Origin: Lachnospiraceae bacterium
GTDB taxonomy: Bacteria > Bacillota > Clostridia > Lachnospirales > Lachnospiraceae
Direction: 5' to 3'
DNA: 6,574 nt
Assembly: GCA_017959525.1 (NCBI GenBank)
Contig: JAGDAL010000008.1
Span: 1 to 6,574, forward strand
Made by a program: the position numbers and the translations under genes
Notes under the pieces: model-generated
What the model saw: only the letters and a program-made list of their open reading frames with translations
The model's database searches: none
Told to the model about the DNA's origin: nothing
Shown here: positions 1 to 6,082 of the stretch, piece after piece
Layout: each line of letters begins with the position of its first letter
How positions within the stretch are numbered: position 1 is the stretch's first letter

Positions 1-1
1 C

Positions 2-322
2 TCGATTCGGGAAGGAAAAGAGTTGTTGCAGCGCACCTTTGAGACCTATCAGCGCGCAACCAAAAAGAAACCGGATGCGGACGCCGAGATAGATTGTCTG
101 ATTGTGTTGGATGAAGTGATGGCAGCCATGCAAGTGGGAATTTTGGACGAAGCGGATGTGATGGATTTTTTGAATCGGGTTGGTGAGGAAACGGAAGTGA
201 TTCTCACCGGTCGAAATCCATCCGAGGCTATTTTTTCGAAGGCGGATTATGTCTCCGAAGTGGTGGCAAAAAAGCATCCGTTTGATCGCGGAATTGTAGC
301 GCGAACAGGTGTGGAGAAGTAG
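2..322 (+). CDS. cobO: Corrinoid adenosyltransferase (CobA/CobO/BtuR family), C-terminal part
   Basis: The frame is open from the left edge to a TAG at 320-322, so the N-terminal part (including the P-loop that binds ATP) lies outside the window; about 106 residues are visible, against a usual family length of roughly 170-200. The family transfers the 5'-deoxyadenosyl group of ATP to the cobalt of reduced corrinoids, making adenosylcobalamin or its precursors in the cytoplasm. Visible family hallmarks are the hydrophobic strand ending in Asp-Glu (CLIVLDEVMAAMQVG), then EVILTGRNPSEAIF, then ADYVSEV and the C-terminal HPFDRGIVAR segment. Internal TTG codons near position 23 are not the start, because family-like sequence continues upstream to the edge. 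Codon use is mixed (gcg, ccg and acg appear), unlike the biased butyrate genes downstream. It is separated from them by 268 bp and probably belongs to another transcript. The family call is firm; cobO versus cobA/btuR naming is a convention. Confidence 0.9.
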   Translation, partial: SIREGKELLQRTFETYQRATKKKPDADAEIDCLIVLDEVMAAMQVGILDEADVMDFLNRVGEETEVILTGRNPSEAIFSKADYVSEVVAKKHPFDRGIVARTGVEK

Positions 323-330
323 ACAAATCC

Positions 331-450
331 CGTAAAAACGTACTTCACAAGGGGTGGGAAACGTGAACCAATGCAACACGTTTCCCTAACCGATACCTAG
401 GCTACAAAAAATAAAAAAAGAGTAAAAATCCCCTTGAAGTACGATTTACG
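331..450. repeat. Nested inverted repeat in the cobO-thl gap
   Basis: The outer arms are 331-354 and 430-450. The reverse complement of the right arm reads CGTAAA-T-CGTACTTC-AAGGGG, and the left arm reads CGTAAA-AA-CGTACTTC-AC-AAGGGG, so about 20 bp match with two small indels. Between them sits a second, perfect 10-bp inverted repeat (356-365 and 377-386, GGGAAACGTG / CACGTTTCCC) with an 11-nt loop, followed by A-rich sequence. No T-run follows either stem directly, so it is not a classical intrinsic terminator on the + strand. It could be a miniature inverted-repeat element, a structured 3' end of the cobO transcript, or a regulatory structure. The function is not known. Confidence 0.7.
356..386. 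repeat. Inner perfect hairpin of the nested repeat
   Basis: GGGAAACGTG at 356-365 is exactly complementary to CACGTTTCCC at 377-386, with the loop AACCAATGCAA. The hairpin begins 34 bases after the cobO stop and may mark or protect the 3' end of that transcript. It is followed by an A-rich stretch (404-419), not by T residues, so rho-independent termination on the + strand is not supported. Confidence 0.65.
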
Positions 451-462
451 TTGTGCTAACAT
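434..462 (+). promoter_or_regulatory. Candidate upstream sigma-A-like promoter
   Basis: TTGAAG at 434-439 and TAACAT at 457-462 are separated by 17 bp, each matching 4 of 6 consensus bases. The -35 lies inside the right arm of the nested inverted repeat. A start near 469 would give thl a long leader passing through the T8 tract at 487-494. The match is modest and may be fortuitous in AT-rich DNA; the promoter nearer to thl is preferred. Confidence 0.25.
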
Positions 463-467
463 TTTAA

Positions 468-494
468 TTACCGAGCGGTGAGCTTCTTTTTTTT
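468..494 (+). terminator. Weak terminator candidate before the thl promoter
   Basis: TTACC (468-472) can pair with GGTGA (477-481), allowing one G-U pair, around a GAGC loop; GCTTC and then eight T residues (487-494) follow. The stem is only 5 bp and the T-run starts 5 bases after it, so it would be a poor terminator by itself. Its position, just before the operon promoter and after cobO, is where read-through from cobO would be expected to stop. Confidence 0.3.
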
Positions 495-502
495 GGGCAG
501 AT

Positions 503-520
503 TCGTTAAAAAATTAACAC
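503..520. promoter_or_regulatory. Rex-type redox operator upstream of thl
   Basis: TCGTTAAAAAATTAACAC matches the known clostridial Rex consensus TTGTTAANNNNTTAACAA at 12 of 14 fixed positions and has the required 4-base centre. Rex represses when NADH/NAD+ is low and releases DNA when NADH accumulates; in Clostridium acetobutylicum the thl and crt-bcd-etfBA-hbd promoters are established targets. Here the box overlaps the best -35 element, so a bound repressor would block RNA polymerase. The rex gene itself is not in the window. The sequence match is direct; binding is inferred. Confidence 0.75.
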
Positions 521-543
521 AACTTTTGTGCAAGAATTACAAG
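514..543 (+). promoter_or_regulatory. Probable main promoter of the butyrate operon
   Basis: TTAACA (514-519, 5 of 6 to the -35 consensus) and TACAAG (538-543, 4 of 6 to the -10) are separated by 18 bp. Transcription would begin near 550, leaving a leader of about 40 nt with the ribosome binding site AAGGAGA at 577-583. The -35 is the right half-site of the Rex-like operator. A short dyad, CACAA-CTT-TTGTG at 518-530, lies in the spacer. The -10 is weak, so the exact start point is uncertain. Confidence 0.45.
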
Positions 544-590
544 TTTTCACCGTAAACACAAGCAAATCTTATGTAAAAGGAGAAAAAATT

Positions 591-1790
591 ATGGCAAAGA
601 AAGTAGTTTTAGCCGGTGCATGCCGTACCGCAATCGGAACCATGGGAGGAAGCCTTAGCACAATCCCGGCTCCGGAATTGGGCGCAATTGTAATCAAGGA
701 AGCCCTGAATCGTGCAGGCGTTCAGCCAGATCAGGTTGACCACGTATACATGGGTTGTGTAATCCAGGCTGGTCAGGGACAGAACGTTGCTCGTCAGGCA
801 GCTTTGAAGGCAGGTCTTCCTGTAGAAGTTCCTGCAGTTACTACTAACGTAGTATGTGGATCCGGTTTGAACTGCGTTAACCAGGCAGCACAGATGATCA
901 TGGCTGGCGATGCTGATATCGTTGTTGCAGGTGGTATGGAGAACATGTCTCTTGCACCATTCGCACTTCCAAATGGCCGTTACGGATATCGTATGATGTG
1001 GCCAAGCCAGAGCCAGGGTGGTCTTGTTGATACCATGGTTAAGGATGCTCTTTGGGATGCATTCAATGACTATCACATGATCAAGTCTGGAGATAACATC
1101 TTTGAAGAGTGGGGACTTAACCGTGAAGAGTTAGATGAGTTCGCAGCTAAGAGCCAGCAGAAGGCTGAGGCAGCTATCGCATCCGGCGCATTCAAGGATG
1201 AGATCGTTCCTGTAGAAATCAAGAAGAAGAAAGAGACCGTTATCTTCGATACCGACGAGGGCCCAAGAGCCGGCGTTACCGCTGAGAGCCTTGCTAAGCT
1301 TCGTCCAATCAACCCAGACGGATTCGTAACCGCTGGTAATGCTTCCGGAATCAACGACGGTGCAGCAGCAATCGTTGTTATGTCTGAGGAGAAGGCAAAG
1401 GAGCTTGGTGTTAAGCCTATGGCTACTTTCGTAGCTGGCGCTTTGGCTGGTGTTCGCCCAGAAGTAATGGGTATCGGACCTGTAGCAGCTACTCAGAAGG
1501 CTATGAAGAAGGCTGGCATCGCTGATGTTTCCGAATTCGACATCATCGAGGCGAACGAAGCATTCGCAGCTCAGTCTGTAGCAGTTGGTAAGGATCTTGG
1601 CATCGATGTTGATCAGCAGCTGAATCCAAACGGTGGTGCAATCGCTCTTGGACATCCGGTTGGAGCTTCCGGAGCTCGTATTCTTGTTACACTTCTTCAT
1701 GAGATGGAGAAGAAGGGTGCTAAGAAGGGTCTTGCTACTCTTTGCATCGGTGGCGGAATGGGTTGCGCAACTATCGTTGAGCGTGACTAA
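591..1790 (+). CDS. thl: Acetyl-CoA C-acetyltransferase (thiolase)
   Basis: This cytoplasmic enzyme condenses two acetyl-CoA into acetoacetyl-CoA, the entry step of butyrate synthesis. The ATG at 591 is chosen because AAGGAGA (577-583) lies just upstream and the product then starts [16 protein letters not shown], as thiolases do. An in-frame GTG at 528 would add 21 unlikely residues lying over the promoter. The product has 399 residues, normal for the family. An N-terminal thiolase domain (about 5-270) carries the acyl-accepting Cys89 in [10 protein letters not shown]. The C-terminal domain (about 277-398) holds Asn322 in EANEAFA, His355 in GHPVG and the second catalytic Cys385 in CIGGGMG, so the active site is complete. 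One oddity: residues 163-169 read MIKSGDN where many clostridial thiolases have MGITAEN. Codon use is strongly biased (aag, gct, gca, ggt, cgt), as expected of a highly expressed gene. It is the first gene of the operon, 40 bp before hbd. Confidence 0.96.
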   Translation: MAKKVVLAGACRTAIGTMGGSLSTIPAPELGAIVIKEALNRAGVQPDQVDHVYMGCVIQAGQGQNVARQAALKAGLPVEVPAVTTNVVCGSGLNCVNQAAQMIMAGDADIVVAGGMENMSLAPFALPNGRYGYRMMWPSQSQGGLVDTMVKDALWDAFNDYHMIKSGDNIFEEWGLNREELDEFAAKSQQKAEAAIASGAFKDEIVPVEIKKKKETVIFDTDEGPRAGVTAESLAKLRPINPDGFVTAGNASGINDGAAAIVVMSEEKAKELGVKPMATFVAGALAGVRPEVMGIGPVAATQKAMKKAGIADVSEFDIIEANEAFAAQSVAVGKDLGIDVDQQLNPNGGAIALGHPVGASGARILVTLLHEMEKKGAKKGLATLCIGGGMGCATIVERD

Positions 1791-1830
1791 TTTTTCACAG
1801 TTCGATTAATCTTTTTAGGAGGAAATAGAA

Positions 1831-2703
1831 ATGAAAGTAGGCGTTATTGGCGCAGGTACTATGGGACAGGGCATTGCTAAGGCATTTGCTCAGGTTGACG
1901 GCTATGAAGTAGCTCTTTGCGATATCAAGCAGGAGTGGGCTGAAGGCGGTAAGGACAAGATTGCTAAGGGTTATGCAAGACTTGTTGAAAAAGGAAAAAT
2001 GGAGCAGGCAGCAGTTGATGCTATCCTTGCTAAGATTACCCCAGGCTTGAAGGAAGATTTATGTAAGGATTGCGACCTCATCGTTGAGGCTGCTTTCGAG
2101 AACATGGAAGTTAAGAAGACCACATTCAAGGAATTGGATGAGATCGCTAAGGAAGGATGCATCTTCGCATCTAACACTTCTTCTCTTTCCATTACTGAGA
2201 TTGGTAACGGCTTGAACCGTCCAATGATCGGTATGCACTTCTTCAACCCGGCTGATCGTATGAAGCTGGTTGAGGTTATCGCTGGTGTGAATACTCCGGC
2301 TGAGACTGTTGATGCAATCAAGAAGATTTCTGAGGAAATCGGCAAGACTCCGGTACAGGTAAATGAGGCTGCTGGTTTCGTAGTAAACCGTATCCTTATC
2401 CCAATGATCAACGAAGCAGCATTCATCAAGATGGCAGGTGTTTCTGATGTAGCTGGTATCGATGCAGCTATGAAGCTTGGTGCAAACCATCCAATGGGAC
2501 CTTTGGAGTTGGGTGACTTCATCGGTTTGGATATCTGCCTTGCAATCATGGACGTACTTTACAATGAGACCGGTGACAGCAAGTATCGTGCTTGCCCATT
2601 GATCCGTAAGATGGTACGTGGTGGTAACCTTGGTGCGAAGTCCGGCAAGGGATTCTACATCTACAATGCTGACAGAACCAAGACCCCTGTTGATGCACAG
2701 TAA
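1831..2703 (+). CDS. hbd: 3-hydroxybutyryl-CoA dehydrogenase
   Basis: Reduces acetoacetyl-CoA to 3-hydroxybutyryl-CoA with NAD(P)H in the cytoplasm. The product has 290 residues, close to the roughly 280 usual for clostridial Hbd. The N-terminal Rossmann domain (about 1-180) opens with VGVIGAGTMGQGIA, the dinucleotide-binding GxGxxG at residues 7-12; Asp31 at the end of the second strand suggests preference for NADH over NADPH. The catalytic residues of the family are present: Ser117 in NTSSL, His136 in MHFFNP, Glu148 in KLVEVI and Asn186 in GFVVNR. The C-terminal domain (about 184-281) contains HPMGPLELGDFIGLD and ends with KSGKGFYIY. AGGAGG at 1817-1822 sits 8 bases before the ATG. It follows thl by 40 bp and precedes bcd by 44 bp. 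In many relatives crotonase, the next enzyme of the pathway, is encoded beside these genes; here it is absent. Confidence 0.96.
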   Translation: MKVGVIGAGTMGQGIAKAFAQVDGYEVALCDIKQEWAEGGKDKIAKGYARLVEKGKMEQAAVDAILAKITPGLKEDLCKDCDLIVEAAFENMEVKKTTFKELDEIAKEGCIFASNTSSLSITEIGNGLNRPMIGMHFFNPADRMKLVEVIAGVNTPAETVDAIKKISEEIGKTPVQVNEAAGFVVNRILIPMINEAAFIKMAGVSDVAGIDAAMKLGANHPMGPLELGDFIGLDICLAIMDVLYNETGDSKYRACPLIRKMVRGGNLGAKSGKGFYIYNADRTKTPVDAQ

Positions 2704-2747
2704 TCAGAGGAACTTTTAATAAAACGATAATAAGGAGATCAAATATC

Positions 2748-3902
2748 ATGGATTTTACTTTAGATAAAAAACATGAAATGGCTCGCCAGCTCTTTGCAGA
2801 GTTCGCAGAGAAGGAAGTTAAGCCATTGGCTCAGGAGACTGATGAATTAGAGCAGTTCCCTGAAGAAACCGTAAAGAAAATGCAGAAGAACGGCTTCATG
2901 GGTATTCCGATTCCTAAGGAGTACGGCGGACAGGGATGTGACGTATTAACTTACGTTATGTGTGTTGAGGAGCTTTCCAAGGTATGTGGCACCACAGGTG
3001 TTATCGTATCCGCTCATACATCCCTTTGCTGCGACCCAATTCTTACCTATGGTACTGAGGAGCAGAAGCAGAAGTACTTAGTTCCTTTGGCTAAGGGCGA
3101 GAAGCTTGGTGCATTCGCACTTACTGAGCCGGGTGCCGGTACTGATGCACAGGGTGCACAGACCAAGGCTGTTGAAGATGGAGATTCTTGGGTACTCAAC
3201 GGATCTAAGTGCTTCATCACCAACGGTAAGTATGCAGACATCTATATCATCTTCGCTGTAACTGATGTTATCGAAGATGCTAAGGGACGTAAGAATAAGA
3301 GATTCTCTGCATTCATCGTAGAGAAGGGAACTCCTGGATTCTCCTTCGGAACCAAGGAGAAGAAGATGGGTATCCGTGGATCAGCTACTTATGAGTTGAT
3401 TTTCGAGGATTGCCGCATCCCTAAGGAGAACTTACTTGGAACCAGAGGCAAGGGCTTCGCAATCGCAATGCACACACTTGATGGTGGACGTATTGGTATC
3501 GCTGCTCAGGCTCTTGGTATCGGCGAAGGCGCAATCGACTGCACCGTTAACTTCGTTAAGGAGAGAAAGCAGTTCGGTCGTGCAATCGGCGCATTCCAGA
3601 ATACTCAGTTCCAGTTAGCAGATATGGCTACCCGTATGCAGGCAGCACAGATGATGGTTTATCGTGCAGCTCTTGCTAAGCAGACACAGAGAGTTTACTC
3701 CGTAGAAGCAGCTCAGGCAAAGCTTTTTGCAGCAGAGGCAGCTATGGCAGTTACTACTAAGGCTGTACAGCTTCACGGTGGTTATGGTTACACCAGAGAG
3801 TACGACGTAGAGCGTATGATGCGTGATGCCAAGATTACCGAGATCTACGAAGGTACATCTGAAGTTCAGAGAATGGTCATCTCTGGAAACATGTTGAAAT
3901 AG
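2748..3902 (+). CDS. bcd: Butyryl-CoA dehydrogenase (short-chain acyl-CoA dehydrogenase)
   Basis: A FAD flavoprotein that reduces crotonyl-CoA to butyryl-CoA; in anaerobic Clostridia it works in a complex with EtfAB. Its 384 residues match the family length. The order is an alpha-helical N-terminal domain (about 1-115), a beta domain with the signature [14 protein letters not shown] (121-134), the FAD-contact segment [13 protein letters not shown] (148-160) and [18 protein letters not shown] (205-222), then a C-terminal helical domain with [13 protein letters not shown] (272-284) and [12 protein letters not shown] (341-352). The catalytic base is Glu368 in IYEGTSEVQ, the position known for bacterial butyryl-CoA dehydrogenases. 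AAGGAG at 2732-2737 lies 10 bases before the ATG. The following etfB-etfA pair confirms a fermentative rather than beta-oxidation role, although the family name alone would not separate the two. Confidence 0.96.
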   Translation: MDFTLDKKHEMARQLFAEFAEKEVKPLAQETDELEQFPEETVKKMQKNGFMGIPIPKEYGGQGCDVLTYVMCVEELSKVCGTTGVIVSAHTSLCCDPILTYGTEEQKQKYLVPLAKGEKLGAFALTEPGAGTDAQGAQTKAVEDGDSWVLNGSKCFITNGKYADIYIIFAVTDVIEDAKGRKNKRFSAFIVEKGTPGFSFGTKEKKMGIRGSATYELIFEDCRIPKENLLGTRGKGFAIAMHTLDGGRIGIAAQALGIGEGAIDCTVNFVKERKQFGRAIGAFQNTQFQLADMATRMQAAQMMVYRAALAKQTQRVYSVEAAQAKLFAAEAAMAVTTKAVQLHGGYGYTREYDVERMMRDAKITEIYEGTSEVQRMVISGNMLK

Positions 3903-3937
3903 GCCAAAGCCATATTAAATAAAGGAGATAAAATCAC

Positions 3938-4720
3938 ATGAAAATCGTTGTATGTGTAAAGCAGGTTCCGGACACTAAGAACGGTGTTGTATTCAACGCT
4001 GACGGAACTTTGAATAGAGCAGCAATGGATAAGGTTATGAACCCTGATGATAAGGCCGGCCTTGAAGTTGCACTCCAGTTAAAAGAGAAATATGATGCAG
4101 AAATCACTGTAGTAACCATGGGTATCCCGGACGCTGATGCAGTTCTTCGTGAAGCATTCGCTATGGGCGCTGACAAGGGCGTTTTGATCACTGACCGTGT
4201 ACTCGGCGGTGCTGATACTTGGGCTACTTCTTCTACCATCGCAGCTGGTATCCGTAACTTAGATTACGATCTCATCATCACCGGCCGTCAGGCTATCGAT
4301 GGAGATACCGCTCAGGTAGGACCTCAGATTGGTGAGCATCTTGGTATCCCGGTAATCTCTTATGCTAAGAGTGTAGAGGTTGAGGGTAACAACATCATCG
4401 TTGAGCGTCAGTATGATGACCGTACTCACAAGTTGAAGGCAGCTATGCCGGCATTGGTTACTTGCCTTGCTGAAGCTACCACTCCTCGTTACATGACTCC
4501 TGGCGGAATTTTCGATGCATTCGAGAAGGAAGTTACTGTTTGGGGACGTAACGACTTGAAGGATCTCGATGATGCGAACGTTGGTCTTGCAGGTTCTCCT
4601 ACAAAGATCGCTAAGGCTTCTGATAAGGTTCGTAAGGGTGCCGGCGAGAAGGTTACCTTAGATCCTACCGAGTCCGTTAAGTACATCATGGACAAGTTAA
4701 ACGAAAAGCACGTTATCTAA
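3938..4720 (+). CDS. etfB: Electron transfer flavoprotein, beta subunit
   Basis: The small ETF subunit; with EtfA it feeds electrons from NADH to Bcd and, in the bifurcating complexes known from Clostridium kluyveri and Acidaminococcus, to ferredoxin. The product has 260 residues, the usual size. It begins MKIVVCVKQVPDTK, then shows the nucleotide-binding region with VTMGIPDADAVLREAFAMG (59-77), TDRVLGGADTWATS (85-98) and GRQAIDGDTAQVGPQIGEHL (116-135), the loop that in bifurcating ETFs contacts the second FAD, followed by MPALVTCLAEATTPRYM (170-186), a typical EtfB C-terminal segment. AGGAG at 3923-3927 is 10 bases before the ATG. It lies 35 bp after bcd and 16 bp before etfA, consistent with stoichiometric co-expression. 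Bifurcation is inferred from family and operon context. Confidence 0.95.
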   Translation: MKIVVCVKQVPDTKNGVVFNADGTLNRAAMDKVMNPDDKAGLEVALQLKEKYDAEITVVTMGIPDADAVLREAFAMGADKGVLITDRVLGGADTWATSSTIAAGIRNLDYDLIITGRQAIDGDTAQVGPQIGEHLGIPVISYAKSVEVEGNNIIVERQYDDRTHKLKAAMPALVTCLAEATTPRYMTPGGIFDAFEKEVTVWGRNDLKDLDDANVGLAGSPTKIAKASDKVRKGAGEKVTLDPTESVKYIMDKLNEKHVI

Positions 4721-4723
4721 TCT

Positions 4724-4728
4724 GGAGG
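4724..4728 (+). promoter_or_regulatory. Ribosome binding site deciding the etfA start
   Basis: GGAGG at 4724-4728 lies 8 bases before ATG 4737. An in-frame GTG at 4728 overlaps this site and so cannot be served by it; the ATG is therefore the start. The product then begins [10 protein letters not shown]. Confidence 0.85.
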
Positions 4729-4736
4729 TGAATAGA

Positions 4737-5777
4737 ATGTCTTTAGAAGAATATAAGGGAGTATTTACCTTTGCACAGCAGGTTGATCACAAATTAGAAG
4801 GCGTTGCTTTCGAGTTGATCGGTAAGGGTAAAGAATTAGCAAATGATTTGGGAACCGAAGTAACTGCAGTTCTTCTTGGTTCTGATATTAAGGATTTGGC
4901 TGACCAGTTAGCTGAGTACGGCGCTGATCATGTCATCGTAGTAGATGATCCTGAATTGAAGGATTATCGTACTGAGCCATATGCACAGGCATTGGCTGGT
5001 GTTATTAACGAGTTCAAGCCGGAGATCTTCTTGGTTGGTGCTACTGCAATCGGTCGTGACCTTGGTCCTACCGTATCTGCTCGTGTAGCTACCGGTTTGA
5101 CTGCTGACTGTACTTCTCTTGAGATCGGTAACTTCCCTCTCAATGCTCCGGAAGATCAGCAGAAGAAGAATCAGCTTCTTATGACTCGTCCTGCATTCGG
5201 TGGTAACACCATCGCAACCATCGCTTGCCCGGACAACCGCCCACAGATGGCTACCGTTCGTCCTGGTGTTATGATTAAGCTTGAGCCTAAGAAGGGTGCT
5301 AAGGCTGACATCATCGAGTACAAGGCTGATTTAAAGAAGAACAACAAGTATGTTGAGATTCTTGACATCGTTAAGGAAGTAAAGAAGACCGCTGACATCA
5401 TGGAAGCTAAGATCTTAGTATCCGGTGGACGTGGAGTTGGTAGCGCTGAGAACTTCAAGTTATTGGATGACTTGGCAGAGGCTATTGGCGGAACCGTATC
5501 TTGCTCCCGTGCAGTTGTAGATAACGGCTGGAAGCCAAAGGATCTTCAGGTAGGACAGACCGGTAAGACCGTTCGTCCTAACGTATACTTCGCAATCGGT
5601 ATTTCCGGTGCAATCCAGCACATAGCTGGTATGGAAGAGTCTGATATCATCATTGCAATCAACAAGGATGAGACAGCTCCAATCTTCGACGTAGCTGATT
5701 ACGGTATCGTAGGAGACTTGAACAAGATCGTTCCTGCTCTTACTGATGCAATCAAGGCAGCAAACGCAGCTAAATAA
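4737..5777 (+). CDS. etfA: Electron transfer flavoprotein, alpha subunit
   Basis: The large ETF subunit, carrying the FAD that shuttles electrons to butyryl-CoA dehydrogenase. From ATG 4737 the product has 346 residues, normal for clostridial EtfA, with no N-terminal ferredoxin-like cysteine cluster. The N-terminal half (about 1-200) is the ETF alpha/beta fold. The C-terminal FAD domain shows [13 protein letters not shown] (228-240), [10 protein letters not shown] (256-265), [20 protein letters not shown] (273-292), then IQHIAGM and [14 protein letters not shown] (304-317), which together fit the EtfA family signature, and ends with [13 protein letters not shown]. It is the last gene of the operon: the stop is followed 30 bases later by a strong intrinsic terminator. 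Gene order bcd-etfB-etfA matches the known bifurcating Bcd-EtfAB clusters. Codon bias equals that of the other operon genes. Confidence 0.95.
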   Translation: MSLEEYKGVFTFAQQVDHKLEGVAFELIGKGKELANDLGTEVTAVLLGSDIKDLADQLAEYGADHVIVVDDPELKDYRTEPYAQALAGVINEFKPEIFLVGATAIGRDLGPTVSARVATGLTADCTSLEIGNFPLNAPEDQQKKNQLLMTRPAFGGNTIATIACPDNRPQMATVRPGVMIKLEPKKGAKADIIEYKADLKKNNKYVEILDIVKEVKKTADIMEAKILVSGGRGVGSAENFKLLDDLAEAIGGTVSCSRAVVDNGWKPKDLQVGQTGKTVRPNVYFAIGISGAIQHIAGMEESDIIIAINKDETAPIFDVADYGIVGDLNKIVPALTDAIKAANAAK

Positions 5778-5804
5778 AATTGCCATAATTTTATTTATAG
5801 AAGG

Positions 5805-5838
5805 AAAGGCAACCCCACACATGGGGTTGCCTTTTTTT
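5805..5838 (+). terminator. Strong intrinsic terminator of the butyrate operon
   Basis: GGCAACCCC (5808-5816), loop ACACAT and GGGGTTGCC (5823-5831) form a perfect 9-bp GC-rich stem; the preceding AAA can pair with the first three of the seven T residues at 5832-5838. This is a textbook rho-independent terminator, 30 bases downstream of etfA. It also forms the first arm of the branched element 5790-5931. Confidence 0.93.
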
Positions 5839-5891
5839 ACGCTATGAAGCAGGTTTTGCTGCTAACAGCAAACACTGCTTCACGGCGTAAA
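5836..5891. repeat. Second arm of the branched element: long hairpin
   Basis: TTTACGC (5836-5842) pairs with GCGTAAA (5885-5891); after a 2x2 mismatch, TGAAGCAG (5845-5852) pairs with CTGCTTCA (5875-5882). Then GTTTTGCTG (5853-5861) pairs with CAGCAAAC (5866-5873) with one bulged T, closing on a CTAA loop. The stem has over 20 base pairs. Confidence 0.7.
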
Positions 5892-5893
5892 TA

Positions 5894-5916
5894 GATATGC
5901 GCTGGCAGCGCATATC
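5894..5916. repeat. Third arm of the branched element: 11-bp palindrome
   Basis: GATATGCGCTG (5894-5904) and CAGCGCATATC (5906-5916) are exact inverted repeats around a single G. As RNA the top would open to a small loop (TGGCA). No T-run follows; the right outer arm starts at the next base, 5917. Confidence 0.7.
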
Positions 5917-5961
5917 CCTTCTATAAATAAATGAGTGGGTGTTTCTTTTCCGCCAACCCTA

Positions 5962-5991
5962 ACGGATGGCTCCCGCTAGGGAGGCATCCGT
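5962..5991. repeat. 30-bp interrupted palindrome upstream of an extended -10
   Basis: ACGGATG (5962-5968), one G, and CTCCC (5970-5974) are complementary to GGGAG (5979-5983), one G, and CATCCGT (5985-5991), with the centre GCTA; only the two G residues oppose each other unpaired. No T-run follows on the + strand. It covers the position where the -35 of the promoter at 5999-6007 would lie, so it could be an operator for the downstream gene. It could instead be an isolated hairpin or dispersed repeat. Confidence 0.6.
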
Positions 5992-5998
5992 ACCTTTA

Positions 5999-6007
5999 TG
6001 CTATAAT
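5999..6007 (+). promoter_or_regulatory. Extended -10 promoter candidate for the lipoprotein gene
   Basis: TG-C-TATAAT: a perfect -10 hexamer at 6002-6007 with the TGN extension. The -35 position (about 5979-5984, GGGAGG) has no consensus and falls in the 30-bp palindrome. A start near 6013 would give a leader of about 264 nt before the ATG at 6277, containing all four 33-bp repeats. It is the best promoter in this gap; whether it drives the lipoprotein gene is inferred from position. Confidence 0.5.
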
Positions 6008-6009
6008 TA

Positions 6010-6042
6010 AGTAAAATCATCAAAATCGAGCGGAAATACTGA
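6010..6042 (+). repeat. 33-bp repeat, copy 1
   Basis: Begins AGTAAAATCATC and ends GGAAATACTGA. It is identical to copy 2 at 27 of 33 positions and to the reverse complement of copy 3 at 27 of 33, without gaps. It starts just after the -10 element, so it overlaps the probable transcription start. Confidence 0.7.
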
Positions 6043-6082
6043 TTTTTTCTGCCTCCTTCGCCTATGCCCATTGCAAAAACTT

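Larger units (their letters stand above)
5790..5931. repeat. Four-way branched inverted-repeat element after etfA
   Basis: A perfect 15-bp inverted repeat, 5790-5804 (TTTATTTATAGAAGG) and 5917-5931, encloses three consecutive hairpins with almost no unpaired sequence: 5805-5834 (the terminator stem), 5836-5891 and 5894-5916. The whole 142-bp block could fold as a cloverleaf in RNA or extrude as branched DNA. About 85-90% of its bases can pair. It starts 12 bases after the etfA stop. Such organisation is more than a terminator needs and suggests a mobile or multi-copy palindromic element, or a structured RNA, that supplies the operon's terminator. No protein is encoded in it. The folding is read directly from complementarity; any role is inference. 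Confidence 0.75.

Noticed and set aside
355..370. Possible catabolite-repression (cre) site around AAACGTG
   Set aside because: It fits the cre consensus at only some positions and coincides with the left arm of a perfect hairpin, which explains the sequence better.
451..468. Second Rex box at TTGTGCTAACATTTTAAT
   Set aside because: Only the first half-site resembles the consensus; the second half lacks TTAACAA.
528..590. GTG start at 528 for thiolase, adding 21 residues
   Set aside because: The extension overlaps the promoter and has no ribosome binding site or family similarity; AAGGAGA precedes ATG 591.
1131..1700. Long open frame antisense to thl (also 609-1076, and 1971-2549 antisense to hbd)
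   Set aside because: These are by-products of the strong codon bias of the + strand genes; the translations resemble no known family and have no convincing ribosome binding sites.
3436..3618. 60-residue open frame inside bcd on the same strand
   Set aside because: It lies wholly within a conserved part of bcd in another frame; no family resemblance.
4728..4736. GTG start at 4728 for etfA
   Set aside because: The codon overlaps the GGAGG ribosome binding site that serves ATG 4737.
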